64,000 nt of DNA from positions 186,001 through 250,000 of the forward strand of contig NZ_JACHEP010000002.1 of the NCBI RefSeq assembly GCF_014201465.1. Reading direction: 5' to 3'. The translations under genes and the position numbers were made by a program. Under the pieces are notes generated by a model, which was given only the letters and a program-made list of their open reading frames with translations, was not told the DNA's origin and did no database searches. The DNA comes from Anoxybacteroides tepidamans. GTDB lineage: Bacteria > Bacillota > Bacilli > Bacillales > Anoxybacillaceae. Positions 46,723 to 63,745 of the stretch are shown here, in pieces (within the stretch, counting starts at the first letter, position 1; each line of letters begins with the position of its first letter).

Positions 46723-47286
46723 TTAATGGAATATTTCTTGCAAATCGACACATAGACTAGGAAAACAGACAGATTGGATCGTTCCTGTACTAACCTTAAT
46801 ATCTGCTTGTTCATAAAGCCCTTCTTCATTTAGCACATAGACAGTGACAGCTTGTTTCATCGGATTGACAATCCAATATTCTTTTACACCATATGCCATG
46901 TATAAATTAAACTTCGTTACTAAATCATGCGCTTGGTTCGACGGGCTTAATATTTCGACAATCAACGTCGGGACACCGACATATTTCGTTTCCGTAAATC
47001 CTTTTTCATCACAAATAATGCTTAAATCAGGAATGACGACTTTTCGTTCAGGAAATTTTTCGTTCACTAACTCAATATCAGTCGGAGCCGCAAACACTTT
47101 GCATTGTTTCCCTTTTAAATACATCCCAAACTGTGTATGAAGATTGCTCGAGACGAGCTGATGCTGAATGCTTGGTGAAGGTGTCATATAAACAACACCG
47201 TCAATATATTCTAATCGCTCATCGCTGCTTTGCCGCAAAGCAACGTATTGTTCATACGAAACGTTCGAAAAGCGAGGCAACGACAC
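46723..47286 (-). CDS. Uma2 family (DUF820) putative endonuclease
   Basis: The 187-residue protein has the Uma2/DUF820 PD-(D/E)XK-like core: ERLEYIDGVVYMTPSPSIQH, IPDLSIICDE with the acidic residue, and VEILSPSNQAHDLVTKFNLY with the distal catalytic-like E/S/K positions. YGVKEYWIVNP follows. These genes are common in cyanobacteria and thermophiles; a biological role is not established. The start is taken as GTG at 47286, six bases after AAGAGGG; ATG at 47292 abuts that site. A TATAAT at about 47314-47319 may be its promoter. It lies just after pyrE. Confidence 0.85.
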   Translation of the reverse strand: MSLPRFSNVSYEQYVALRQSSDERLEYIDGVVYMTPSPSIQHQLVSSNLHTQFGMYLKGKQCKVFAAPTDIELVNEKFPERKVVIPDLSIICDEKGFTETKYVGVPTLIVEILSPSNQAHDLVTKFNLYMAYGVKEYWIVNPMKQAVTVYVLNEEGLYEQADIKVSTGTIQSVCFPSLCVDLQEIFH

Positions 47287-47337
47287 GTTCATCCCTCTTT
47301 TCTTTTCTTCCATTATACAACATGATGCTGATCCGCG

Positions 47338-47957
47338 TCATTTCTCCCACGTTTCTGGCTGTTCCCGCCAAGCGCGCAATGTCGCAAGCTCTTGTTCGGT
47401 GACAACCCCAAGTTCCACAGCGGCTTCAATTAGCGTATCATAGTCGGTAATCGTATAGACAGGGATGTTTTCTTTTTGAAACGCTTGCTTCCCTTTATCC
47501 AACCCATATGTAAAAATCGCAACGACACCAAGCACCTCACAGCCTGCTTCGCGCAACGCCCGCACCGCGTTTAGTGAACTGCCGCCCGTTGAAATTAAAT
47601 CTTCGACGACAACAACTTTTTGTCCGTTTTCCACTTTCCCTTCAATCTGCTTCCCTTTTCCGTGCCCTTTCGCTTGGCTGCGCACGTAACACATCGGCAA
47701 GTTGAGACGATCGCTCGTCCATGCCGCATGCGGAATGCCGGCAGTTGCGGTGCCAGCAATGACTTCGACGTTCGGAAAATACGTGCGAATGAGTGAAACA
47801 AGCCCTTCCGCAATCATGCTTCTAACAGCTGGATATGCTAACGTCAACCGATTATCGCAATAAATCGGCGATTTCATTCCTGATGACCATGTGAATGGCG
47901 CGCTAGGATTCAAAGATACCGCCCCGATTTGTAACAATTGTGTCGCCACTTCTTTTT

Positions 47958-47961
<4 letters not shown>
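47338..47961 (-). CDS. pyrE: orotate phosphoribosyltransferase
   Basis: PyrE joins orotate to PRPP, giving OMP. The 207-residue product begins [20 protein letters not shown] and has [16 protein letters not shown]. The PRPP-binding motif is [15 protein letters not shown] (about 118-132). The ATG at 47961 overlaps the pyrF stop by four bases (ATGA) and follows GGAGAGGG. It is the last gene of the pyr operon; no obvious terminator follows. Confidence 0.98.
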
Positions 47962-50353
<2,392 letters not shown>

Positions 50354-50357
<4 letters not shown>

Positions 50358-53300
50358 GCGTACACCTTCTTTTCCGACATCGCCGTCGTTGAAAACGTCA
50401 TCGATTCAATGACTAAGAGCATTGCTTTTGCTGTATCAAGCGACGTTAAGCACGGAATGCCGTTTTCGACTGCTTCGCGGCGAATGCGGAAACCGTCGCT
50501 TTCCGGCTGTTTGCCTTTCGTTAGCGTATTGATGACGACTTGCGCTTTTCCTTGCCGAATCACATCTAAAATATTGGGCGAGTCGGAATGGATTTTATTG
50601 ACAACCGTCACTGGAATGTCTGCCGCTCGTAACGTTTCCGCTGTTCCGTTCGTCGCTAACAGCTGATAGCCAATCTCGTAAAAACGGCGGGCCAATTCAA
50701 TCGCCTCTTCTTTATCTTTATCCGCAATCGTCAACAACACCGCACCGTGTGGACGAATATGAATGCCGGATGCAACAAGCCCTTTATATAACGCTTTTTC
50801 AAACGTTTGATCTTTTCCGATCACTTCGCCTGTCGATTTCATTTCCGGCCCGAGGGAAATATCGACATTACGCAATTTGGCAAATGAGAAAACCGGCGCT
50901 TTTACATATACCCCTTCGCTTGCTGGCTTTAACCCTGTTTCATAACCGAGATCCTTTAGCTTTGCGCCTAAAATGACTTTTGTCGCAACATTGGCCATCG
51001 GAACATCGGTAATTTTGCTTAAAAACGGAACGGTGCGGCTTGAGCGCGGATTCACTTCCAACACGTATACTTCGTTTTTGTACATGACAAACTGAATGTT
51101 TAACAACCCGACAATTCGCAATCCTCGCGCCAATTTCACCGTATAGTCGACAATTTTTTGCTGTATATCGCTCGTTAATGTTTGCGGCGGATAAACGGCA
51201 ATCGAGTCCCCTGAGTGAACGCCAGCCCGCTCAATGTGCTCCATAATCCCTGGAATAAATACGGTTTCTCCGTCCGAGATCGCATCGACTTCAATTTCTT
51301 TTCCGATTAAATACCGGTCAATGAGCACCGGATGTTGCGGGTTCACTTTTACCGCATGTTCCATGTAATGCAATAGCTCTTCTTCTTTGTAGACAATTTC
51401 CATCGCACGGCCGCCGAGCACATACGATGGGCGGACGAGCACAGGATAGCCGATTTCTTCGGCGATGCGCACCGCCTCACGAACCGAAAACGCCGTTTTT
51501 CCTTTCGGTTGCGGGATGCCTAATTGCGACAACGTTTGTTCAAACTTATCACGGTTTTCCGCACGATCTAAATCTTCAAGCGATGTGCCGAGAATGCGTA
51601 CGCCGCGCGCAGCCAGCTCAGCTGCTAAGTTAATCGCCGTCTGGCCGCCAAATTGCACGATGACACCAACCGGCTGTTCTAAATCAATGACGTGCATCAC
51701 GTCTTCGATCGTTAACGGTTCAAAATAGAGCTTGTCAGAAATGCTAAAGTCGGTCGATACCGTTTCCGGATTGTTGTTAATAATAATCGCTTCATATCCC
51801 GCTTCTTTAATCGCCCAAACCGAGTGAACGGTCGCGTAGTCAAATTCGATTCCTTGCCCGATGCGAATCGGACCGGACCCAAGAACGACGACGCTTTCGC
51901 GGGGCGTAACGATTGATTCGTTTTCGTCTTCATACGTGCTATAGTAATATGGCGTTTCTGACTCAAACTCAGCTGCGCACGTATCGACCATCTTGTAAAC
52001 AGGGACGATGCCCGCTTGTTTGCGCATTTCATACACATCGCGTTCATTCATGTTCCAAAGTTTCGCAATCGCCACATCGGAAAAGCCCATTTGTTTTGCT
52101 TTTCGCAATACATTGATATCGCCAACGTGATCGCGCACGACCGTTTCATAGCGGACGATGCGGTCGATTTTTGTTAAAAAGAAGCGGTCGATTTGACTCC
52201 ATTCGTGAATTTGTTCGATAGAAATGCCGCGGCGCAATGCTTCCGTAATGTAAAACAACCGCTCATCGCCTGCTTTGCGAATGCGTTTTTCGAGTAACTC
52301 GGCGCTCACATCGCCTTTTATGTCAAGATGGTACACATTTGTTTCCAACGAGCGCACCGCTTTCAGCAACGACTCTTCAAACGTCCGGCCGATCGCCATT
52401 ACCTCGCCGGTCGCTTTCATTTGCGTACCGAGATGACGGTTCGCCGATTCAAATTTATCAAACGGAAAGCGCGGAATTTTTGTCACGACATAGTCAAGCG
52501 CCGGTTCAAAGCAAGCATACGTTTTTCCTGTTACTGGATTAATCATTTCATCTAACGTAAGTCCGACCGCTATTTTTGCCGCAAGCTTAGCAATCGGGTA
52601 GCCGGTCGCCTTCGACGCTAGCGCCGATGAGCGGCTGACGCGAGGATTCACCTCAATGACGTAATAATGAAAACTATGCGGGTCAAGCGCTAGCTGCACG
52701 TTGCAACCGCCCTCAATGCCTAGCGCGCGAATAATGCGCAAAGATGCGTTGCGCAACAGTTGATATTCGCGGTCGCTTAACGTTTGGCTTGGCGCAACGA
52801 CGATCGAATCGCCTGTATGAATGCCGACAGGATCGATATTTTCCATATTACATACGACGATCGCATTATCGTTTGAGTCGCGCATCACTTCGTATTCAAT
52901 TTCTTTATAGCCGGCAATGCTTTTTTCTAGCAAGCATTGGTGAACAGGGCTTAATTTTAAACCGCTCGAAACAATCTCGATCAACTCTTCTTCGTTCGTA
53001 CAAATGCCGCCCCCTGTGCCGCCGAGCGTAAACGCCGGACGAACGATGACCGGATAGCCGACTTTTTCCACAAACCCGTACGCTTCTTCTAAGCTATGAA
53101 TAATTTCACTTTCCGGTACTGGCTCGCCTAATTCATTCATCAAGGCGCGGAACAATTCGCGGTCTTCCGCTTTTTCAATCGCTTCTAATTTCGTTCCGAG
53201 AATTTCTACTCCGCATTCTTCAAGTATGCCCGCTTTCGCCAACTCAACGGCTAAATTCAACCCCGTTTGGCCGCCAAGCGTCGGCAAAATCGCATCCGGC

Positions 53301-53542
53301 CGCTCTTTGCGGATAATGCGGGAAACAAACTCAAGCGTCAACGGTTCCATATAGACTTTGTCGGCAATTTCTGTATCGGTCATAATCGTCGCCGGATTGG
53401 AGTTGACTAAAATCACTTTGTATCCTTCTTCTTTCAGCGCCAGACACGCTTGCGTTCCGGCGTAGTCAAACTCGGCTGCCTGCCCGATCACAATCGGACC
53501 AGAACCGATGACAAGAATCGTTTCGATATCGTGGCGTTTAGG
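50354..53542 (-). CDS. carB: carbamoyl-phosphate synthase large subunit, pyrimidine-specific
   Basis: The 1062-residue protein (PyrAB) makes carbamoyl phosphate from bicarbonate, ATP and ammonia channelled from CarA. It has two homologous ATP-grasp halves, each opening with a ligand motif ([19 protein letters not shown] and [19 protein letters not shown]). The C-terminal allosteric MGS domain begins near [10 protein letters not shown]-like sequence. The ATG at 53542 overlaps the end of carA by five bases and follows GAAGGGGAG. The pyr context shows it is the pyrimidine isozyme, not the arginine one. Confidence 0.98.
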
Positions 53543-54628
53543 CATGAACGATCTCCCCTTCTTTTTTGAACTGTTCAATCATCGCCATAAATTCATCAAA
53601 TAAATTGTTCGCATCTTCCGGCCCTGGCGAAGCTTCCGGATGATATTGCACCGTGAAAGCCGGATAATCGAGATGGCGAAGCCCTTCAACCGTTCCGTCG
53701 TTTAATGCAACGTGCGTCACTTCCAGACGGGTATTCGAAAGCGATTCAGCGTTGACAGTATAGCCGTGGTTTTGCGACGTAATCGCCACTTTTCCGGTCG
53801 CCAAATGTTTGACCGGGTGGTTCGAACCGCGATGGCCAAATTTCATTTTCTCCGTATCCGCACCGCAAGCGAGCGCAAACAGCTGGTGACCGAGGCAAAT
53901 GCCAAAGAGCGGAACGCGCCCGAGTATCCCTTGAATCATATCAATTGCTTCCGGCACATCTTTCGGGTCGCCAGGTCCGTTCGATAACATGACGCCGTCC
54001 GGATGCAAACGTAGCACATCTTGTGCTGTCGCATTATACGGAAGAACGATTACATCACAGTTTCGTTTATTTAATTCGCGCAAAATGCCGTGCTTCATTC
54101 CAAAGTCAACCAATACGACCCGATGACCGCGGCCCGGGCTTGGATAGGCGCTTTTTGTCGAAACGCGCTTTACTTGATCACGCGGCAGCTTCGTTTCTTT
54201 TAAATAAGTAACGGCCTCTTCCACGCTTACATCCGCATCGCAAATCATTCCTTTTAACGTTCCATATTGGCGAATGATGCGTGTCAATTTACGCGTATCG
54301 ACGCCTGCTAAGCCTGGAATGTTTTTTTCTTTGAAATATTCATCAAGCGTCATCTCATTTCGCCAGTTGGAAGGCACATCGCACATTTCTTTTACGACAA
54401 ATCCGTGAATGTGCGGCTCAATTGATTCAAAATCGTCACGGTTAATGCCGTAGTTGCCAATTAACGGATACGTCATTGTGACAATTTGCCCGCAATAAGA
54501 CGGATCGGACAAAATTTCTTGATAGCCGGTCATTCCCGTATTAAACACGACTTCCCCGATCTTTTGTTCCGTACTGCCAAACGCTTCCCCGATGAAAAAT
54601 GTCCCGTCTTCTAAAATGAGTTGTCGCT

Positions 54629-54632
<4 letters not shown>
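53538..54632 (-). CDS. carA: carbamoyl-phosphate synthase small subunit, pyrimidine-specific
   Basis: The 364-residue protein (PyrAA) hydrolyses glutamine for CarB. The N-terminal domain starts [20 protein letters not shown]. The class I amidotransferase domain has [15 protein letters not shown], the nucleophile in [13 protein letters not shown], and the His/Glu pair in [13 protein letters not shown]. The ATG at 54632 follows AAGGAAGAG; it overlaps the pyrC stop by four bases. Confidence 0.98.
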
Positions 54633-56879
<2,247 letters not shown>

Positions 56880-56889
56880 TTATTTTATA

Positions 56890-57044
56890 AAAAAACACCC
56901 TGTCCAATTGACAGGGTGCTACACCGTTTTTAGGCGTAAAAAGGTGTGTAGAAAGAGACCAACGGTTGCTGGCGTTGGTTCTTTTTCTTTTTACGCGAAC
57001 AGGAACACCCTTTTAAGTCTCACTGGACTTAATTAAAAGGTGAC
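56890..57044 (-). promoter_or_regulatory. PyrR attenuator, pyrP-pyrB intercistronic leader
   Basis: In transcript direction, the PyrR-binding hairpin with the conserved loop AAGTCCAGTGAGACTT (57015-57030) comes first. An antiterminator region follows, then a terminator with CACCCTGTC/GACAGGGTG arms (56896-56918) and a U-run. UMP-bound PyrR would stabilise the first hairpin and permit termination before pyrB. Confidence 0.92.
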
Positions 57045-58352
57045 TTACGCAACATGATCATCATTTGTTTTTTCGAGTTCAAACATATTTTCGTTGACTT
57101 CCGGACGTCCCGGTAAAATCAAGTTTAAAATGACGCCGACAATCGCGGCTAATGCCATTCCTTGAATTTGAAACGTCTCCGATATTTTTAATATCGCACC
57201 GCCAATGCCGATGACGAGAATGACGGACGAGATAACCAAGTTTCGCTTATCGCCGAAATCGACTTTGCTATCGACAAGCATGCGCAAGCCGGAAGAAGCG
57301 ATAATTCCAAACAGAAGGATCGATACTCCGCCCATCACCGGCGTCGGAATCGAGCCGATCAACGCAGTAATTTTTCCAATGAATCCGAACACAATCGCAA
57401 GCACGGCCGCTCCGGCTAATACGTATACGCTATAGACGCGCGTAATCGCGAGCACGCCGATATTTTCACCGTACGTCGTTTTTGGCGGTCCACCGATCAA
57501 TGCAGAAATCATCGTCGCTGTACCGTCGCCTAAAATGGAGCGATGCAAGCCTGGATTTTTAATGTAGTCACGTCCGACGACTTTGCTTAAGACAAGCTGG
57601 TGGCCGATATGCTCCGACAGTGTGACAATCGCAACTGGCACCATAAGCAGGACAATTTGTCCGGTAATATGAATTGGATAATCGATGCCTGGCAATAAGA
57701 AATCTGGCATTTCAAACAGCTTTGCTTTCGCTACTTTCGATAAATCGACAACACCGATGATTAGTGCATATACATACCCGACGATAATTCCTGCTAAGAC
57801 AGGAACTAAGCTGAACAAGCCGCGCGAGAAAATGGAACATACAATCGTCGCTGCAAGCGTCACAAGCGCCACTGAAAAATACGTGAGGTTATACTTGCCA
57901 TCTGGTCCGTTCATCGCCATACCGACAGCGACATTCGCAAGCCCTAAACCGATGACGATAATGACCGGCCCGACGACAACAGGCGGCAACAAATTCATAA
58001 TCCAGCGATAGCCTGCTTTTTTAATGATGAGAGCCACAACGCCGTACACAAGCCCCGCCAAGAAGCTGCCAATCATCGCCGCGCCAGGGCCTCCGGCTGC
58101 TTTTGCTGCGATAATCGGCGAGATAAATGCAAACGAAGAGCCGAGATACGCAGGCACTTGCCATTTTGTAATAATTAAAAAGGCAAGCGTTCCAAGGCCG
58201 CTCGAAATGAGCGCCATCGCTGGACTTAATCCGACAAGATATGGAACTAAAATCGTCGCCCCGAACATCGCAAATAAATGTTGTAAGCTTAATGTTAGCC
58301 ATTGCAACGGTGAAGGTACGTCTTTAATATCTAATACTGGTTTATTCATCAT
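57045..58352 (-). CDS. pyrP: uracil permease
   Basis: PyrP imports uracil in symport with protons (NCS2 family). The 435-residue membrane protein matches the B. subtilis length. It has SLQHLFAMFGATILVPYLVG at the N terminus, the NCS2 motif GGPPKTTYGENIGVLAIT, and about 14 hydrophobic segments. The ATG at 58352 lies four bases after GGGGAG; an ATG one codon later is equally possible. It is the second gene of the operon, between two PyrR attenuators. Confidence 0.97.
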   Translation of the reverse strand: MMNKPVLDIKDVPSPLQWLTLSLQHLFAMFGATILVPYLVGLSPAMALISSGLGTLAFLIITKWQVPAYLGSSFAFISPIIAAKAAGGPGAAMIGSFLAGLVYGVVALIIKKAGYRWIMNLLPPVVVGPVIIVIGLGLANVAVGMAMNGPDGKYNLTYFSVALVTLAATIVCSIFSRGLFSLVPVLAGIIVGYVYALIIGVVDLSKVAKAKLFEMPDFLLPGIDYPIHITGQIVLLMVPVAIVTLSEHIGHQLVLSKVVGRDYIKNPGLHRSILGDGTATMISALIGGPPKTTYGENIGVLAITRVYSVYVLAGAAVLAIVFGFIGKITALIGSIPTPVMGGVSILLFGIIASSGLRMLVDSKVDFGDKRNLVISSVILVIGIGGAILKISETFQIQGMALAAIVGVILNLILPGRPEVNENMFELEKTNDDHVA

Positions 58353-58370
58353 CTTTCTCCCCTTTTCCAT

Positions 58371-58448
58371 AATAAAAACCCTCTTGGCGCAAGGCACAAA
58401 GAGGGTATGACAAAATCGCCCCCCTTTGTCAGCCTCGCAGGACTGCCT
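58371..58448 (-). promoter_or_regulatory. PyrR attenuator, pyrR-pyrP intercistronic leader
   Basis: The PyrR loop AGTCCTGCGAGGCT (58431-58444) is followed by an antiterminator segment. The terminator arms ACCCTCTT/AAGAGGGT (within 58374-58406) with a T-run come next. It follows directly after the pyrR stop. Confidence 0.9.
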
Positions 58449-59130
<682 letters not shown>

Positions 59131-59135
59131 AATTC

Positions 59136-59164
59136 ATTGTATGTTGCATGAAGCTGTTTGTCAA
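59136..59164 (-). promoter_or_regulatory. pyr operon promoter
   Basis: Minus-strand TTGACA (59159-59164) and TACAAT (59136-59141) are 17 bases apart. The -35 overlaps the rluD stop codon. Confidence 0.8.
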
Positions 59165-60072
59165 CGATTATTTCTCAACGTATACAGCAGCTGTTCAAAC
59201 TCCGGCGGCAGCGGGGCTTCAAACTCCAAATACTCCCCCGTGCGCGGATGGGTAAACCCTAGCACGCCGGCATGCAGCGCTTGTCCATCGATCAGCAACG
59301 TCTTTTTCGGGCCATACTTCGGATCCCCAGCAAGCGGATAACCGATATATTTCATATGGACGCGAATTTGATGCGTCCGCCCTGTTTCTAATTGGCATTC
59401 AATAAACGTAAAATTCGAAAACCGTTCGAGCACGCGGAAATGTGTCACCGCTTCTTTCCCGTCTTCGACAACCGCCATACTTTGGCGGTCATGTTTGTCG
59501 CGTCCGATCGGGGCATCGATCGTTCCGTAATCATGCGGAATAACGCCGTGGACAATCGCCTTATATTTGCGCGTCACCGTTTTGTTCACTAATTGGTTGA
59601 CGAGCGACTCATGCGCCATATCGTTTTTCGCGACCATCAACAAGCCGGACGTATCTTTATCGATGCGGTGTACAATCCCCGGCCGAAGCACGTCGTTAAT
59701 GCCTGATAAATCTTTGCAATGGGCAAGCAAACCGTTCACCAACGTGCCGCGCATATGTCCAGGCGCAGGATGGACCACCATCCCGCGCGGTTTATTCACA
59801 ACAAGCACATCGGCATCTTCGTAATAAATATCTAAATCCATTTCTTCCGGCTCAACGTCAAGCGGCTCCGGTTCCGGTAAAGCAATGACCACCTCATCGC
59901 CGACAGAACATTTATAGTTGGCTTTTACCGTTTTGCCGTTCACCATCACAAGCCCGTCTTTGATCCATTGCTGAACTTGCGAGCGCGACCATTCTTCATT
60001 CAACGCAGAAATGACTTTATCAATTCGTTCACGATCATACTCTTCCTCAATATGAAATTTTACTACGTCCAT
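59161..60072 (-). CDS. rluD: RluD-type 23S rRNA pseudouridine synthase (YlyB)
   Basis: This RluA/RluD-family enzyme forms pseudouridines in 23S rRNA, likely near helix 69; exact sites are inferred from family. The 303-residue protein has an N-terminal S4 domain (RIDKVISALNEEWSRSQVQQ). The catalytic motif is GIVHRIDKDTSGLLMVAKN, with Asp near residue 140, and GRTHQIRVHMKYIGYPLAGD follows. The ATG at 60072 follows AAAAGGGGAA. It begins one base after the lspA stop. Confidence 0.95.
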   Translation of the reverse strand: MDVVKFHIEEEYDRERIDKVISALNEEWSRSQVQQWIKDGLVMVNGKTVKANYKCSVGDEVVIALPEPEPLDVEPEEMDLDIYYEDADVLVVNKPRGMVVHPAPGHMRGTLVNGLLAHCKDLSGINDVLRPGIVHRIDKDTSGLLMVAKNDMAHESLVNQLVNKTVTRKYKAIVHGVIPHDYGTIDAPIGRDKHDRQSMAVVEDGKEAVTHFRVLERFSNFTFIECQLETGRTHQIRVHMKYIGYPLAGDPKYGPKKTLLIDGQALHAGVLGFTHPRTGEYLEFEAPLPPEFEQLLYTLRNNR

Positions 60073-60073
60073 A

Positions 60074-60538
60074 TTATTGATTCCCCTTTTCCTTCGCACC
60101 AGTCACAAATGTGTGTAAAAAAACGAGCGCCACACCAATAGATAAGGCGGAATCAGCGATATTAAAAATCGGGAAATCGTATGTAAAAATATACGTATGA
60201 ATAAAATCGACAACTTCTTTTCGAACGAGCCGGTCAATAAAATTCCCGATCGCTCCACCGAGCATAAAGCCGAGCGCAATGCCAAATAACCGCTCTTCGC
60301 GGGGCAGGCGCTGAATATAAATTACTAAGCCGATAACAACAATGATCGTAATGAGATAAAATAGCCAAAACTGTCCTTGCAAAATTCCCCATGCCGCCCC
60401 GCGATTGCGATGGGAAGTAATATATAGCACGTTCGGAATGATCGTAATGCTTTCGCCAATCTTCATATTCGTTACAACTAACCATTTTGTAAACTGATCG
60501 ATCGCAATCACCACGAGCGCAATTAAATAATAAAACAC
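60074..60538 (-). CDS. lspA: signal peptidase II (lipoprotein signal peptidase)
   Basis: LspA cleaves the signal peptide of diacylglyceryl-modified prolipoproteins. The 154-residue protein has four membrane spans. The catalytic aspartates are in [20 protein letters not shown] and [19 protein letters not shown]. The start is GTG at 60538, five to six bases after GGAGGGAA. The dksA-like ylyA gene that lies between lspA and ileS in B. subtilis is absent here. Confidence 0.97.
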   Translation of the reverse strand: MFYYLIALVVIAIDQFTKWLVVTNMKIGESITIIPNVLYITSHRNRGAAWGILQGQFWLFYLITIIVVIGLVIYIQRLPREERLFGIALGFMLGGAIGNFIDRLVRKEVVDFIHTYIFTYDFPIFNIADSALSIGVALVFLHTFVTGAKEKGNQ

Positions 60539-60670
60539 GCGATTCCCTCCAACTCAACATATGTACTTAATGAATTGTAGCACAATCGTAAACAGATAGA
60601 CAATGATGAGCGCTTTTTTGCCGTAATCCTCGAGCGACCTCATTGCCCCATAGCGCTTCATGTACAATCC

Positions 60671-60711
60671 AAAAAAAACGAGCCCGCCATCATCAGGCGA
60701 GCCCTGTTTTT
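60671..60711 (-). terminator. ileS terminator
   Basis: A nine-pair stem with two G-U wobbles (60680-60688 with 60696-60704) lies directly after the ileS stop, followed by eight T on the minus strand. Confidence 0.85.
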
Positions 60712-63484
60712 AGGCCATATAATGCTCTTTCACAATGTGAGCACAGCGCGGGCATAATGTTGGATGCTCTTTATCTTGGCCGACTTCTGGCGTCACAACC
60801 CAGCATCGTTCGCACGTTTCGCCTTCTGCTTGGCGAACGACAATCGCCATGCTTGCAAATTTTTGCGCCTCTTCAGGTGCGACTGCATAATCTCCGGCAA
60901 CTTCGAAACCAGACACAATAAAGAGCTGTTTCAAACTTTCCTCGATCGAATCGAGAAGCTGTTTCGTTTCTTTCGTCGGATACACAGTTAAATGCGCTGT
61001 CAACGATTTGCCGATTACTTTTTCGTTCCGCGCCACTTCAAGCGCTTTTAATACATCATCGCGCACGTTCATGAACGCATCCCATTTTGCAAGCAGCTGA
61101 TCTGCTTCTTCGATTTCCATCGCTTCCGGCATATCGACAAGCTGAACGCTTTCCTCTTTCTCTTTTCGATTCGGAATATGGCTCCATACTTCATCCGCTG
61201 TGTGTGGTAAAATTGGCGCAATCAGCTTCGTTAACGCCACAAGCGTTTCGTATAACACCGTTTGAATCGAACGGCGTTCTTGATGATCCGGCGCTTCAAT
61301 GTAAAGAATGTCTTTAGCAAAATCTAAATAAAAGGCACTCAAATCAACGGTGCAGAAATTGTTCACATCATGATAAATCGCTGCAAAATCGTATATTTCA
61401 TACGAACGTTTCACTTTTTCAATCAAACGGTTTAATTTCACTAGCATGTAGCGGTCCACTTCGCGCAACTCCGCCAACGGAACAGCGTTTGTTTCCGGGT
61501 TAAAATCAAACAAGTTGCCAAGCAAGAAGCGGAACGTATTGCGAATTTTGCGGTACACTTCGGCGACTTGTTTCAAAATGCTGTCAGAGATGCGCACATC
61601 CGCTTGATAATCGACAGAAGCGACCCAAAGCCGCAAAATATCCGCACCTAACTGTTCCATCACTTTCGCTGGCACAACGACGTTTCCGAGCGATTTGCTC
61701 ATTTTCCGCCCTTCGCCGTCGAGAACAAATCCGTGGCTGAGCACTCCCTTATATGGCGCTTTCCCTGTCACAGCGACTGCCGTAGAAAGCGAAGAGTTAA
61801 ACCAGCCGCGGTATTGGTCGGAACCTTCGAGATAAAGATCAGCAGGGCGCTGCAAATCGTCCCGTTCTTCAAGCACGGCTTGATGCGAAGAACCGGAGTC
61901 AAACCATACGTCCATAATATCGGTTTCTTTCGTAAAATGACCGTTTGGACTTCCTGGATGTGTAAATCCTTCCGGCAATAAATCTTTTGCTTCCCGCTCA
62001 AACCACACGTTAGAGCCGTATTGTCTAAATAAGTTCGATACGTGTTCAATCGTTTCATCTGTAATAATCGGCTCACCGTTTTCCGCATAAAAGACGGGAA
62101 TCGGCACACCCCACGCGCGCTGACGGGAAATACACCAGTCGCCGCGGTCACGAATCATATTGTAAAGGCGAGTTTCTCCCCAAGCAGGCACCCATTTCGT
62201 TTCGTGCACCGCTTTTAATAATTCGTCGCGAATTTTATCAATCGATGCAAACCATTGCGAAGTCGCTCGGAAAATCGTCGGTTGTTTCGTGCGCCAATCG
62301 TGCGGGTACGAGTGCGTAATAAAGCTTAGCTTTAATAAAGCGCCGACTTCGTTCAATTTTTCCGTAATTGCTTTGTTCGCTTCATCATAAAAAAGCCCTG
62401 CAAATCCGAGCGCTTCTTCCGTCATATATCCGCGCTCGTCGACCGGACAAAGCACCCCTAAACCGTATTTTTGCCCAACGATGAAGTCATCTTCCCCGTG
62501 TCCTGGCGCAGTATGAACGCATCCTGTACCTGCGTCTGTCGTGACATGCTCTCCGCACACGACGAGCGAATCGCGATCGTAAAACGGATGCTTCGCCACA
62601 ACGTACTCCAACTCTTTTCCTTTCAACGTTTTAACAACCGTTGTTTCTTCCCAACCGATTTCTTTTTTCACCGACTCAAGCAATGCTGAAGCAACTACAT
62701 ATTTTGCTTGACCGACTTGAACGACGCTATATTCCAAATCAGGATGAACCGCGATCCCTAAGTTCGCCGGAATCGTCCAAGGAGTCGTCGTCCAAATGAC
62801 GACTTTTTCATCGCCGTCAAGCACACCTTTTCCGTCTTTCACCGGAAACGCTACATAGATAGACGGGGAACGTTTATCTTTATATTCAATCTCCGCTTCC
62901 GCCAACGCGGATTCGCTTGACGGAGACCAGTAGACAGGCTTCAATCCTTTATAAATCAAGCCCTTTTTCGCCATTTCGCCAAACACTTTAATTTGCTGTG
63001 CTTCATATTCCGGCTTTAGCGTAATGTACGGATTGTTCCAGTCACCGCGCACGCCGAGCCGCTTAAACTGCTGGCGCTGACTGTCAATTTGTTCATAGGC
63101 ATACTCCTCACAAAGTTTGCGGAACTCCGCCACGCTCATTTCTTTGCGGTTTACGCCTTTATTTTTCGTGAGCGCCGTTTCAATCGGCAAACCGTGCGTA
63201 TCCCAACCCGGAACATACGGTGCACAATAGCCGCTCATCGATTTATAGCGGACGATAAAGTCTTTTAAAATTTTGTTGAGCGCATGCCCCATATGAATAT
63301 CGCCGTTCGCATACGGAGGACCGTCATGCAATACAAACAATGGACGGCCTTTCGTACGCTCTTGCACTTTTCGATAAATGTCCATCTCTTCCCATTTTGC
63401 TTGAATTTGCGGTTCACGCTGCGGAAGATTTCCGCGCATTGGAAAATCTGTTTGTGGCATTAATAACGTGTCTTTATAGTCCAT
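60710..63484 (-). CDS. ileS: isoleucine-tRNA ligase
   Basis: IleS charges tRNA-Ile and edits valine. The 924-residue class I enzyme has the HIGH motif as HMGH in [20 protein letters not shown] and the editing-domain segment [26 protein letters not shown] follows, and the C-terminal zinc finger is CERCWVV with LCPRC. The start at 63484 follows GGAGGAATGAGGA. A T-box leader controls it, and a terminator follows it. Confidence 0.99.
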   Translation of the reverse strand: MDYKDTLLMPQTDFPMRGNLPQREPQIQAKWEEMDIYRKVQERTKGRPLFVLHDGPPYANGDIHMGHALNKILKDFIVRYKSMSGYCAPYVPGWDTHGLPIETALTKNKGVNRKEMSVAEFRKLCEEYAYEQIDSQRQQFKRLGVRGDWNNPYITLKPEYEAQQIKVFGEMAKKGLIYKGLKPVYWSPSSESALAEAEIEYKDKRSPSIYVAFPVKDGKGVLDGDEKVVIWTTTPWTIPANLGIAVHPDLEYSVVQVGQAKYVVASALLESVKKEIGWEETTVVKTLKGKELEYVVAKHPFYDRDSLVVCGEHVTTDAGTGCVHTAPGHGEDDFIVGQKYGLGVLCPVDERGYMTEEALGFAGLFYDEANKAITEKLNEVGALLKLSFITHSYPHDWRTKQPTIFRATSQWFASIDKIRDELLKAVHETKWVPAWGETRLYNMIRDRGDWCISRQRAWGVPIPVFYAENGEPIITDETIEHVSNLFRQYGSNVWFEREAKDLLPEGFTHPGSPNGHFTKETDIMDVWFDSGSSHQAVLEERDDLQRPADLYLEGSDQYRGWFNSSLSTAVAVTGKAPYKGVLSHGFVLDGEGRKMSKSLGNVVVPAKVMEQLGADILRLWVASVDYQADVRISDSILKQVAEVYRKIRNTFRFLLGNLFDFNPETNAVPLAELREVDRYMLVKLNRLIEKVKRSYEIYDFAAIYHDVNNFCTVDLSAFYLDFAKDILYIEAPDHQERRSIQTVLYETLVALTKLIAPILPHTADEVWSHIPNRKEKEESVQLVDMPEAMEIEEADQLLAKWDAFMNVRDDVLKALEVARNEKVIGKSLTAHLTVYPTKETKQLLDSIEESLKQLFIVSGFEVAGDYAVAPEEAQKFASMAIVVRQAEGETCERCWVVTPEVGQDKEHPTLCPRCAHIVKEHYMA

Positions 63485-63511
63485 TCCTCATTCCTCCAAA
63501 TTTTTTATCAA

Positions 63512-63745
63512 CATAAAAAACCGTCCTCTCCCAAAAAGGGACGAGAACGGTCTCGCGGTACCACCCTTATTGACTATCCAAATAGTCCACTCTGCATTCG
63601 TAACGGGAATGACGCGCCATTGCCTACTTTTGTTCAGCATGGAACTCCAGGGTGATGTTCACTCTTTCGCTTATGCCGAGCTTCCACCATCCTCGGCTCG
63701 CTATCATAAGCATGTGAAAGAGCTACTGTCCCTTTCATCGTCAAT
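63512..63745 (-). promoter_or_regulatory. T-box riboswitch, isoleucine specific
   Basis: The leader shows a Stem I region (from GACGATGAAAGGGAC at about 63741) and a specifier ATC (63654-63656) in GAACATCACC. The T-box sequence AAGGGTGGTACCGCG is at 63554-63568. The terminator arms ACCGTTCTCGTCCC/GGGAGAGGACGGT (63520-63551) end in TTTTTT. The AUC specifier matches ileS, so uncharged tRNA-Ile should permit read-through. Confidence 0.95.
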
